This document shows positions 23,173 to 33,768 of a DNA stretch of 64,000 bases, piece by piece. Source of the DNA: Gorsachius magnificus (taxonomy: Eukaryota; Chordata; Aves; Pelecaniformes; Ardeidae); the NCBI GenBank assembly GCA_034008185.1, contig CM067109.1, positions 30,164,885-30,228,884 on the forward strand. Direction: 5' to 3'. Within the stretch, counting starts at the first letter, position 1; each line of letters begins with the position of its first letter. The position numbers and the translations under genes were made by a program. The notes beneath the pieces were generated by a model. It saw nothing but the letters and a program-made list of their open reading frames with translations, was not told where the DNA came from and made no database searches.

Positions 23173-24580
23173 TCCAGGACCCCCTCCCAGGTTTTTAAGT
23201 CTAAACTCAGTAGTTTCTGGTACTGCTGCTGGATCAGCCATAGCCATATTGGCCATAGCTGGTTGGGAGATAAGTTCATAGGTTAATGGCTCTGTGCTCG
23301 AAACATTGGCATCAGCTGAACATGAGTGCGTATTTTATATATTCCTTATGGACCAATCAGCTTATGTGCAGCAGCGTGAAATGGATCTTCAAAAGCAGAA
23401 GACATGGAATATAATAGTTCACTTGGACTGCTTATAACCAAGACCAGTCTTGATTTAAACTGCTCAGCTGTGGGATTGTGATGTAGCTATATGAGCCATT
23501 TTAAAATTATAATTAAAGGTTTTAAAACAGGTTTTGAGTTCACTGAGCCCTCCCTCTCATTTGATTAAGCAGTGATTTATACATATATAATGACTTTAAC
23601 TGACTTAGGGGGTAATTTATGTCATGATGTGCATGATATATGGATCTAAATAGTCTAAAGAGAGGGAAAAAGGAACCATCTGTTCTCTGGAAAACCATCC
23701 GCTGTCAGAAGGATTCAAGAACTGTGTTTGAAAAATGTGTTCAGAAAACCAGGCATAAATTTATCTAAATTTCTTGTGCTGCCTGCATGACATTCTCATT
23801 AGGTATATATTGCCCAACAAATAAGGTTAGGAACTTGAATTTTTGAGCTTTTGCAAGGCTTCATATTCCGTAAGTTGTTCAAAAGGCTGTATTTTTATGA
23901 ATGTACGTAATGCTTTTTATCCTGATCTTCACAGCACTCATGGAACACTGTCTCTGCAGCCACTGGATGAATACAGGGACCCCAAGACCCCATTGCCCAA
24001 GCTGAAACACTGCCTGCACCACACAAGAAAATGGAAGTGATATTCCCTGGGGGTTGCAGGGTTTTATTTAGGACAGGGCTTTAAAACCAGAGGTATCATT
24101 CTCCATGTTACTTACCCACATACCTAGTAGGGTTTGTCAAGAGAGAAATCTCCTTGTGCCCTTCTCTTACGCAAAAAGAGCAAATTTAACTATCGTAAGA
24201 AAAACATTGATGCATACTCTTAGATTTGAACATGCAAACTTTGTATGATCTTCAACAGGACGACTCACCCATGCAAATTTAAGGAAATGCAGAGGGGCTT
24301 GTGGGATCAGGGCTCAACTTCCTGCCTGAGGGGGAAAAATCATAGAATATAGATGTGTGCAGCAATTAAAATACACAGGTGGAGTGGTGTGTGCTCCAGA
24401 AGCTATTGACAGCAACTGCAAGGGCAATTGCCAGTCCTTTTTTTTTTTTTTCCTTTTTTTTTTGGATACTACAGGGCTGTTGGTTTTAAAATTAAATATA
24501 CCTGTAGCAAGCTCAGTGTTCAACAGCATGCTGGAGAAAACGTGTCCGGCCAAGGCTACCTGTAAAGCCAACCACTCCTG
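23173..24580. other. Spacer upstream of the CpG island
   Basis: AT-rich, no recognised gene. It ends with T-rich runs (24439-24470) just before the base composition switches sharply to CpG-rich. Confidence 0.45.
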
Positions 24581-25142
24581 GACCCTCACCGGTGTCTCCC
24601 GAAGCCCTTCCCGGCGACGCACGGAGACAAAGCCCGCTCCCCGGCCTGACGCCCTGCGGGGAGCGCCGCCGCCCCGTCGGCACGCCGCCCCGCCCGCCAA
24701 CGCCGCCGGGCCACGGGACAGCGCGGCCCCCGCGCCCTCCGGGGCCGCGAGCCAGGCGGGGGTGGATACCCCCGCGGCGGGCGGGGCCGCGGCCGCCGGG
24801 GAGGCGCCGGGGGGGGGCAGCGTGGGCCCGGCTCCGGACTGGCGATGCCGGTGCGGTACCGTCGGTGCGGCGCGGTGCCGCGGACCGGTCCGCCTGCTGC
24901 GCCGGTGCCGGGCGGGCGGAGCAGCCGGGCCCTGGGCGGCGGCGGCGGCTCCTCGGCCGGGCAGGTCCGTCGGGGCCGGCTCGCCGCCCCGGGGCCGCCC
25001 GCCCCCGCCCGGGAGCAGTCGAGCGGGGGCCGGGGGACGCCAGCACCGCGCCCGCCGGGCTCCGCCGCCGCCCCGCTAGCAGGGTCGGTGGCCGGAGGTA
25101 ACGCGCTCGCCGGGCGGGGACACCCCCACCCCTCCCCGGCCG

Positions 25143-25163
25143 TGGCGGCGGCGGCGGCGGCGA
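25143..25163 (+). repeat. GGC trinucleotide repeat in the CpG island
   Basis: A run of about seven GGC/GCG units. If transcribed it would lie in the 5' leader. Such tracts are common in CpG-island promoters and vary in length. Confidence 0.7.
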
Positions 25164-25411
25164 GCGCTCCCCCGGCGCCCACTCCACACAAAGAGGAGGC
25201 GCGGAAACGTGCGCGGACGGGGCGGGGGACGGGGCGGGTGGGCGGCTCGGCACCTCCCCGGGGCGGCAGCGGCGCGGGAGCCGCCGTGACAGCCAGCCGC
25301 CGGCGAGGGCTGCGCCCAGCGCTCCTTCCTAAAAAGCCGCCGGTCTTTTTCCTCCCCTTTTCCCGCAGGGAGCGCCCGGCTCCCCCCCCCCCGTCCAGGC
25401 TCTTCCGCGGT

Positions 25412-25456
25412 ATGGCGGCAGAGGGCCGCCCCGTGGGGCTGGGCGCTGCGCCCTAG
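25412..25456 (+). promoter_or_regulatory. Candidate upstream ORF in the EPB41L4A leader
   Basis: An ATG in good context (GCGGTATGG, G at -3 and +4) opens a 15-codon frame (14 residues, MAAEGRPVGLGAAP) that stops with TAG at 25454-25456. It is in the same frame as the main start but separated from it by this stop and 162 further bases. It matters only if transcripts begin upstream of 25412. If they do, it would be expected to lower translation of the main frame. No transcript evidence is available here. Confidence 0.4.
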
Positions 25457-25490
25457 CAAGCCGCCGGCCTCCAGCCGCAGCGGCGGGGCC

Positions 25491-25530
25491 GCGGAGCCGG
25501 GCGCGGAGCCGGGCGCGGAGCCGGGCGCGG
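25491..25530 (+). repeat. 12-bp GC-rich tandem repeat in the probable 5' leader
   Basis: The unit GCGGAGCCGGGC is repeated perfectly a little over three times. It sits about 90-130 bases before the start codon and could form stable structure in the leader RNA. Confidence 0.75.
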
Positions 25531-25618
25531 CCCAGCCCCGGCCGCGCCTCAGACCCTCTCCGCCGCCGCTCGGGGCTCTTCCCGCCTCCCCGCCCCGTCC
25601 CCGGCCATCGCAGCAGGC

Positions 25619-25717
25619 ATGGGCTGTTTCTGCGCCGTCCCGGAGGAATTCTACTGCGAAGTTTTGCTCCTGGACGAGTCCAAGCTGACCCTGACCACCC
25701 AGCAGCAGGGCATCAAG
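25619..25717 (+). CDS. EPB41L4A: EPB41L4A first coding exon (band 4.1-like protein 4A, N-terminus)
   Basis: Thirty-three codons starting [18 protein letters not shown] and ending in ...TTQQQGIK match the N-terminus of vertebrate EPB41L4A (also called NBL4). This is a FERM-domain protein of the 4.1 superfamily, thought to connect membrane proteins with the cortical cytoskeleton and reported as a beta-catenin/TCF target. The full protein in mammals is close to 690 residues with the FERM domain at the N-terminus. Only the first strands of the FERM F1 lobe (from about residue 11) are encoded here. The start has a strong context (G at -3, G at +4). The exon ends in AAG followed by GTAGGG at 25718, a good donor in phase 0, at the position where the known protein continues with another lysine. 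It lies in a CpG island, as expected for a first exon. The residues after the donor in the genomic frame (GRGGRR and on) are intron read-through, not protein. Identification is by recall of the family sequence. Confidence 0.88.
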
Positions 25718-26079
25718 GTAGGGGCGGCCGGCGCGGCCGCGGCATGCGCTGCGGGGGAGCCCCCGGGCCGGGTTCCCCGCCGCGCCGCTGCCCGGCGGCC
25801 TCTGCCGCCCCCCTGCCTGCCGGCAGCCGGGGAGGGAGCGGCGGTGGGGAGGAGGGTTTTCGGGATCCCGCGGGAGGCGGAAAAATAATTTCCTGACTTT
25901 CGTAGCGGCCGCGCATGGGACAGATGCGTCGGGAAGACGCGTGCTGGTGGGGTAGACGTGGCTTTGCAGACTTTTAACTTCGAGATACTCATTTAAATGA
26001 GCAGGTGCCAAGCATTCCGGAGCACTCGGGACGCTTGGCACAAGTATACGCTGTACACGCTCCCTCCTCCCCCGCCCCC

Positions 26080-26105
26080 AAAAAAAAAAAAAAAAAGAAA
26101 AAAAA
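26080..26105 (+). repeat. A-rich tract in the CpG-island shoulder
   Basis: A17, then G, A8. It separates the core CpG island from the GC-rich shoulder. No retrocopy-like sequence is attached. Confidence 0.7.
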
Positions 26106-26450
26106 CAACGGAAAACGCGGCCGTGTACGCGGGCTGTTGCGCGCCCGCGTTGAGTCACCCTCGGCTCCCTCTGCCTCTGGCCGCTGCTCCCTGCCCTGCC
26201 CGGCCCTGCCCTGCTGCTCTGCCCGCCCGGGAGCTGGTCGCCTCTCCGGGGGACGGGCCGCCGCAGCGGGGCAGATCCGGGCGCCTCCCCCTGGCCCCCG
26301 GGGTTGGCCGGGCAGCGGCTCCCGGGCGGAGGGGTGAAGGTCCAGCCTCCTCTCCAGCCTTGCGGCCGGTAGCCTGGTCGGTGGGAAAAGCTCTTGCGCT
26401 GCTGCAGCAGGCTGGGCGCGGATGAACTCTTCAAAGTAGTCATCTGCCAA

Positions 26451-29400
26451 GCGCTAATGAGCCCTGACAGGGCATGTGAAAACTGAGATTTTTCTAAAGG
26501 CCCTTAACTTGGTCCTGTTTGGTTAAGCCCGATGACAGCAAATAGCATCTCTCAGACACTTGAAGCCCTTGTTTGAAAAGCCGGAGCCTTGAATTTATTA
26601 GCAACATAAGAACGTGGGTTTTGGTGTTGGATCGGAAAAAAAAAAGAAAAAGAAAGAAATCAGTTCTTCTAAAATTTATTATTGGAAATGGCTGATCTAT
26701 TTTACCTAAGGCATTCAAAGAATAAAAATCCGTATGCCTGTGTGTTTCAGCTTGAATGATTAAAGTTTGGTGAAGCGACTGGGGAAAGGCAAACCCAAAG
26801 AGGGGGAGAGGGACTCCAAATTTAATTATAAAAACTATAATCGGTGGCACTACCAGCTCTACATGTATGGAGAATTGTCAAGCTTTGCTGAATCAACTGC
26901 CTGCAAATAGGCTCATAAATCCATGCTTAGCACAGAGGAGTAAGCAAATCACTGTGACGCTGGAATTCGGTACCTACGTAGGGTCTTTGAAGACTTAAGT
27001 TCAGACACTTCTGAAAAACTTAACCTTCATATGTGCAGATGTGGGTATATGCCTTTGTTGCCTGCAAATGTGCAGTCACAGAAGAAGCATATTAAAAGAA
27101 TAATCCGCAAAGATAGTCCTGCGGTTACCTTCATGAATCTGAACCCTGAAAGGTGATGGGTTTGTGCAGTGCCTAATAAAAATTAATGTCCCATGGGAAA
27201 GAAAGGGTCTGAAGGTGTAACTTCTTTTTAAGAACACGTGACTTGCAGTGTTGGGAACTGTCTAATTTAAGATGAGGGTGTGGTTTCCTGCCATTCTGAA
27301 CGTGGTAGGATGCTAAAGCTTTCACCCGTTCCACCTGCTCCTTCTCTGTGGAGCGGTTGTAGAGTCAGTTGGAACAGTGTGTGGATCTGACAGAAAAGTA
27401 GTAGTTTGTTTACATTGGGGTAGGCACTGAGACTGCACAGCAGGGAACTTCAGAGAAAGGAGAATCTGCCTTTTGGTAGCAGCCTGGGGTGGTTTTTTGT
27501 TTTGTTTTTTTTTTCCTCAGGATTAAAATTGTATAATATGTGAAACCACACCCCAAGCGCTATAGCTCTGTGAGCCTTTGAAAGCCTCCAGAGAGGAACT
27601 GCATAGCTCTCCCCTCATCAGTTTCCACCATTGTGGTCCCCCTTGCCTTTGTACTCGCGCAAGTGTTTGTGCAGCTGCGTGCGAAGAGCAGCGCGTGTCC
27701 AGCTGAAGGGTAACCACTGGTTTTCCTTTTTGCGAGGTTAGTCTTCGGCTGGATTGGTGCCTTCACAGCTGGAGGAGGGACTGTGTCTCCTGGCTTATGC
27801 CATTTTAAACTGCTCAGGGAGCGTTCGTGTTGTTTTTATTCTACAGGTTTCCACTGAAGTTATACAATTATTTCTTAGCAACACAGAACTTTAAATTTGT
27901 CATGTTCTGTCATTTGGCGCTTTAACCTTGAAATACGAATGTTTTGTTTTAATTCTTTTGTTAGAATGTACACCTCTAAAAATGTGGAGTCTCGTATTTG
28001 GTTTTATAGAATTTAAGCTTTGGCACCGAGGTATAGATAATAAATGTTCTTCTGTATTTTATTTTAAAACAAAGATTTCCTTAGAACTTCAGATCCTGGG
28101 TGTGATCTTTCTTTTGTCTTCACGCTTTTAATTGGGTTCACAGCTACACAGGAAACTTATGGTTTTGGTATTGTTTTACAAATCTTGCACTACTAGAAGA
28201 GCAGAGATTTTAAGTGGTTATACAAGCAACTTTGTTCCCTTCTTTTTCCCCCAAGCAGATGTGTGCCTGTGAGAAGCAAAAACCACAACTTAATAGCTAT
28301 TTACTGTCTATGTACCTCCGTGATATTAGTAGAGTAGATTTAGTCCTGTTTGCTTTGAAGGGTGGAAGTCTGAGCTCTGTGACTGCGGGAGTCCTAGGCA
28401 ACTTCGTTTCTTCCGTGAATCTGAAATAAAGGCATGAAGTGGACACTTGTTTCTGAGCCGATGCAGATTTTTGAAGATGCATTGCTTAGTTTGCACGGTA
28501 GTTATTTCTGACTGGCTATGCTTTACAGCAACTATATGCAGCAAAATACGACATTTTTGAATTACTGTTTTTATTAACACAGTATTGGTACTGCAGTAGG
28601 CTTTAAATTGTACTTCAGATTAAAACCGTGAGCAGAAGTGGCACAGGACTAGGGCTTTGAGTGCAATTTAGAGATACTTTTGTCTCTTCTGTGTGGATTT
28701 CAAAGAGCTTGTTAGGGGAAGGAAAGGATTGGCTTTTTCTGGTTCCAAGTGGGGAAGCTGAGGTGCAAAGAGGTTGAGCAACTTTTCCAAGGTCATGCAA
28801 CAGGTCAACATCAGAGCCAGGAACAAAGCTCCCAGCCCTCTTAAGGCTGGTAGCCCCTGACCAGTCTGCCGTGGGCCACGCTGTCTGGAGGGTTTTGTGG
28901 TGATCTCTTCCTTGTAGTTGCTCAGACTGACTTTTGCTTCTCATGGTTTGTTCCTCTTTTCTCGCTGTTAGCAGTGCTGTCTTGCTTTGCTCCCTCTATG
29001 TCTTTGTGGTTTAAGGTCAGAGCACTGCCGTGTGGAAATGTAGAAGCTGGCTCTCCTGCCTTCGGGTTTACAGCAGGCTGATAATAGCTAGATAATCAGG
29101 AAAGGGCATCAGATATATCTCATAATCTCAATTTTTATGTTGCCCTATAGTACATTAACAGTGAGAGATATTTTGGAGAGTCCATGTTTTGAGATAATAA
29201 AGCAATGGCATATTTTGGATTAAAAAAGGCTGTTCACCAGGTTCTGGTACAGTTTGTCTGATCAAGGTATATGGTCTCAGGCTGGGGCAGCTTTTCCTCT
29301 GAAAAAGGATGTTCCAGATGCCAGTTAAGAAATGGACTTTTAACAGACATTTGCTACAAATACAGTAAGACCCAGCCGTTAACTGAAAAATAGTCACTTC

Positions 29401-32400
29401 TCCAGGACTGTTACTTTCACTCATCGTAGGCATTTTTATGGTATGATACTACTACCTTCTAAATAGGTATAGCTTATTGGTTGATGTCACAAGACACGTC
29501 AGTAGTGTTTTGCTATGATACGTGACTGATGGGTTGTGGGCATTACATATCTTGCTTCTGTTAAGAATTGGAGTAATTGTCCCCACAGGAGGAGATTGGT
29601 GTGCCTTGCTGCACAAACCTGTTATTAGAGGTCGAGGAAACCTCTGCAGGCCCTTAGAAAATTCTGCTATGAAACCTATTTGTGATTCACTGTTTCAGAA
29701 AGAATGGTCATCCTGTAATGTGTATGTAACAGGAATTTAACAACTCTTACTTGTTTTTCTTGAAAACATTATTTAAGGCAAATGCTTGTTTTCTTTTTCC
29801 TGAAGAAGTTAAAAATATTGTGAAACATCCTTAGATTGTGTTTGTATCTTTTTGGTTGGAATAAAGTTCTTCAAAAAATATTAGCTACTTCTCCTGTGAG
29901 CCAGCTCTCTAATTAGCCTTAAGCCATCTGGTCATTGCACTTTTGAAGTATGCCTTGAAATTCCTCTCTGAGCACTATTTTTATGCTGTCTGAGTATTAT
30001 TTAATTTGACACGTGTAATTGGCCAGCAGCAAAGTTTCATTGTAAGAGAAGTGATGAACAGGATAGATACACTAATTCTTCCTGGAAGACTCCGTTTACA
30101 GTGTGTGTTCTGTAACATTATTTTATTAGGTAGTGCCATCTAATAGTGGTATTCTGGCCAGTATACCACTTACTTGGTATGTTGAAGTGTGAGTTGGTGC
30201 TTCTGTGACATACCAGGCTGTTTGGCCTTCCATATGTGGCTGGAAGGTGCATTTATACTATTCAAAATAGAGGTGCATTTCTACTGTTACAGAGTGTAGT
30301 TTGTAAGCTACACGTACAGGTCAAATCTCTGTATAAGGTACTCAGTCTCCAGAGAAAGTGTGTGGTTTTTATCTGGGAAAATAAGCAGGCAGATTTTTCT
30401 TCATGATAATTTACTGAGAATTTAACAAAACGAGGTCCAACAGTCTAAAAGCAGGCTTCAACATCTCAACATTGTTTAAAAAAAATAAACAAAAAACCAC
30501 ACATGCACAAATACCTGAAATAGTGACTGACTGAGGTTAGGGACTTCGTTAAATGACTTGATAGGTAAAAACCATGAGTGGGTTCATCAGAATATGATAC
30601 ATGTTGTTAAGAAACTTATAGAATGATTGACAGTATGATTATAGTATGATATATAGAAATAGGTAAACGTAACACTTCCTAGAAAGTTTTCTGGGGATTA
30701 TTCTGGCATTATTATTCTTGTTTCACTCCCCAGTGAAGTTTGTTGGTTTGGTTTTTTTTTTTAAATCTGAGCAGTTCAAAACATTCCAGGCTTCATTCCT
30801 TCAAAATTCAGTATATACAGAAAATGTGGGGTGTACTTTTGGATCAAGCTAATTTAGCTCAAGGGACTCTAAGGAGACAATATGGGAATGGTGGGGTCCT
30901 ATTTTTTTTCCTGGCAAAAATGCTTAATGAATGCATGTCAGCAGAACATAGAGCCTTATGAATAGAAAGATCTTTCATTCTGTTAATTATTCTAATTGAG
31001 TATTGGCATTAAAAGTCAAATTGGTAGTCACTTGCTGTGTGAATATGGAATGTATTCTTTGTGATAGTGATTTTTGCTGTTTTATACTTTTACATTTTTT
31101 AAAAGGAAAGCATCTTTCTGTGAGATATTTTCTTAATTATGCAGTTACACTATGTCAGAAACCCTGAAAATCTTTTTAATAGTAGACTGCCGTTGCTTTC
31201 CACCTATGGTAATTTACTTATCACCTACAGTAATTACTAAACTGTAATGTCAAAGCTCAAGCATATTAAATCATGTTCTTTCCTCTGTCCTGTTTGGTAT
31301 TGATTAATAGATACTTTCAAGGCAGATTCTTCTATGTATTCAGAATATTGTTTTGAAAAGAATAGTTAATAAAAAGTGAATTGGTTACAAGGACACAATC
31401 TTGAAATCTAGGTGGTTTTTTTTCTTAAACACTGAAAACAGTATTTAGAAAAACTGATGCCATTCTAAGTCCTGTTGGCAACCTCATAATTTCTTTTCTT
31501 TATAAAGCTACATTTTTCTGTTATTTGTTCATATTTTGCACAGCAGCAGGGAAACTAAGCAGATAATGTTGTCAAGCTCCAAGTGTAAATACATGTTTTC
31601 ATTTTTTGATGTCATAGAGGCAATACGTTTAAGGATTGTTTGTAACAAAAGCAAAAAGAAGTTTTAACAAAAATATGAATTAATGATAGCCCATAGGTCT
31701 TCCATATTAGAAGGATGCTATTCTTTCTTAAATACCCACAATGGGTATAAAATAGTCAGATGATTGCACACTGAATACAAGATAGTGCATGTGGAATTGT
31801 GTGCTACTTCAGTCCTCTAAAAATGGACTGAAATAGTGCACAATTCTAGTTAAAAAAGAATGAAGAGAACAAAAGGGCTCACAAACCTTGCTATTGACTA
31901 CTTCTCAAAATGACTGTCACATATTTGAAATAGATTACTAATTTCACCAGTATCTTTACAGATGAGACCAACAATTTTGAATACTCTAGGGAATAACCAT
32001 AAAATAAATGAACACTGAGACTCTTTATTTTCCCTAGGCGCACTTAACTAAATTAATGAAACCAGCATGACAGCAAGAAGGAAATCCATTAACTTTTAAA
32101 TGAAGTTACCTCTCAGTCAACCTGAGGTTTGAGCGATAATATTGTCAGAGGGGTCTGTTTTGCTGGTTTCAGTGAGCAATAATTTCTTAGTATAAGCAGG
32201 GAAAATGTAAGCTGTATGAGGTGGACTTTTTATTAAATGCTTTTGGATTCCTGTAACTTGGACTGAGCATTTCATATATTTGATTGTTTAGTACAGTCAA
32301 ATACCGTCTTACTCATTTTAGTTTATTAAAGTTCTAAAATGAAATACAACTGCAGAATTGCAACCCTTCCCCTCAAGACAGAAAACAGATAAAAATTACC

Positions 32401-32816
32401 ATGCGCTATGAGGGGAACTCTTGAAGAGACTGAATAGTTTGAAAGGTGCTTCAGAAAGAGAATTTCATTAAGAAGCTATAATTTTATGTCACTTCACACT
32501 GTAAAATATCTGTTGCCAAAATGGTATTGGAATGTGTGTGAAAAAACGAGAAGTTACGTATTGGTCACGTTGCATCATTACTAATATCCATATTTTTGGT
32601 AGAAATATGAGAGATTACTGATGAATTCTCCTTTCTTCATTCTTGTCAGTGTTTATTTTATTTAACCTTATTTTCCTCAAGAGGATTTCATTTATGTAAT
32701 CATAGAGCAGCTATATTAGCTGCATTTTATTTGAAAGTGAGATGTTTGCAAGTGAGTAATCATATACCCTTATCTGGGTAGAATTTTACAGACTGCATTT
32801 TTAGTACACATTTTAG
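26451..32816. other. Intronic stretch, 6.4 kb, nothing recognised
   Basis: AT-rich intronic sequence without recognisable interspersed repeats, RNA genes or exons. All frames are short and without domains. Some of it may be conserved regulatory DNA, which cannot be judged from one sequence. Confidence 0.5.
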
Positions 32817-33768
32817 ATCATAGAATCATAGAATGTTTTGGGTTGGAAGGGACCCCTAGAGGCCATCTAGCCCAACCCCCCGGCAGTCAGCAGGGACATC
32901 GCTAACTAGATCAGGTTGCTCAGAGCCCCATCCAACCTGGTCTTGGAATGTTTCCAGGGATGGGGCCTCCACTACCTCTCTGGGGAACCCCTTCCAGTGT
33001 TTTACCACCCTCAGTGTAAAGAATTTCTTCCTTATATCCAGTCTAAACCAACCCTGTTTTAGTTTAAAACCATTATCCCTTGTCCTGTCACAGCTGGCCC
33101 TACTAAAAAGATTTTCCCCATCTTTCCTATAGGCCCCCTTTAGATACTGAAAGGCCACAATCAGGTCTCCCTGCAGCCTTCTCTTCTCCAGGCTGAACAA
33201 CCCCAACTCTCTCAGCCTGTCCTCATAAGAGAGGTGCTCCAGCCCTCGGATCATTTTTGTAGCCCTCCTCTGGCCCCGCTCCAACAGTTCCATGTCCTTC
33301 TTGTGCTGAGGGCTCCAGAGCTGGACGCAGTACTCCAAGTGAGGTCTCACCAGAGCAGAGTAGAGGGGCAGAATCACCTCCCTTGACCTGCTGGCCACGC
33401 TTCTCCTGATGCAGCCCAGGGTACAGTTGGCCTTCTGGGCTGCCAGCGCACATTGCCGGCTCATGTCCAGCTTTTCATCCACCAGTACCCCCAAGTCCCT
33501 CTTGGCAGGGCTGCTCTCGATCCTTTCTTCCCCCAGCCTGTATTGATACTGGGGGTTACCCCGACCCAGGTGCATGACCTTGCACTTGGCCTTGTTGACC
33601 TCATGAGGTTCACACAGACCCACCTCTGCAGCCTGTTCAGGTCTCTCTGGATGACCTCCTGTCCTTGTGGTGTGTCAGCTGCACCACTCAGTTTGGTGTC
33701 ATCTGCAACCTTACTGAGGGTGCATTCGATCTCACTGTCTGTGTCATTGATGAATATATTAAACAGCG
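32817..33768 (-). mobile_element. CR1 LINE 3' part with intact ORF2 C-terminal frame
   Basis: On the minus strand, 5'-truncated near 33768 just before the RT catalytic box, which reads as VADD instead of FADD (about 33715-33690). A single open frame of 255 codons (33623-32856) covers the C-terminal part of ORF2, with [39 protein letters not shown] and [17 protein letters not shown]. The 3' end has the typical ATCATAGAATCATAGAATG repeats (32817-32836, plus strand). The long intact frame and clean 3' repeats make it one of the younger CR1 copies in the window. Confidence 0.95.

Larger units (their letters stand above)
24581..25930. promoter_or_regulatory. EPB41L4A: CpG island promoter of EPB41L4A
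   Basis: A sharp change to very GC- and CpG-rich sequence begins near 24580 and lasts to about 25930, covering the first coding exon. A weaker GC-rich shoulder continues at about 26110-26440. No TATA box is visible. Two GC boxes (GGGGCGGGG at 25219-25227 and GGGGCGGGT at 25231-25239) and an exact E2F-type motif TTTCCCGC (25359-25366) lie 250-400 bp before the start codon. CpG islands normally give dispersed and often bidirectional initiation, so the transcription start cannot be placed. Long open frames on both strands here are composition artefacts. Confidence 0.85.

Noticed and set aside
24357..25253. Several 160-246 codon frames on both strands upstream of EPB41L4A
   Set aside because: Same composition artefact. 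Low-complexity Ala/Gly/Pro/Arg content, no family similarity, overlapping in all frames.
25621..25888. Reading the EPB41L4A frame through to its stop as an 89-residue protein
   Set aside because: After the lysine at 25717 a consensus donor follows and the peptide changes to low-complexity Ala/Arg/Pro, which is intron read-through.
25076..26443. 455-codon minus-strand open frame across the CpG island
   Set aside because: Stop codons are rare in GC-rich DNA. The frame is Arg/Pro/Gly-rich, has no domain and crosses the EPB41L4A exon on the other strand.
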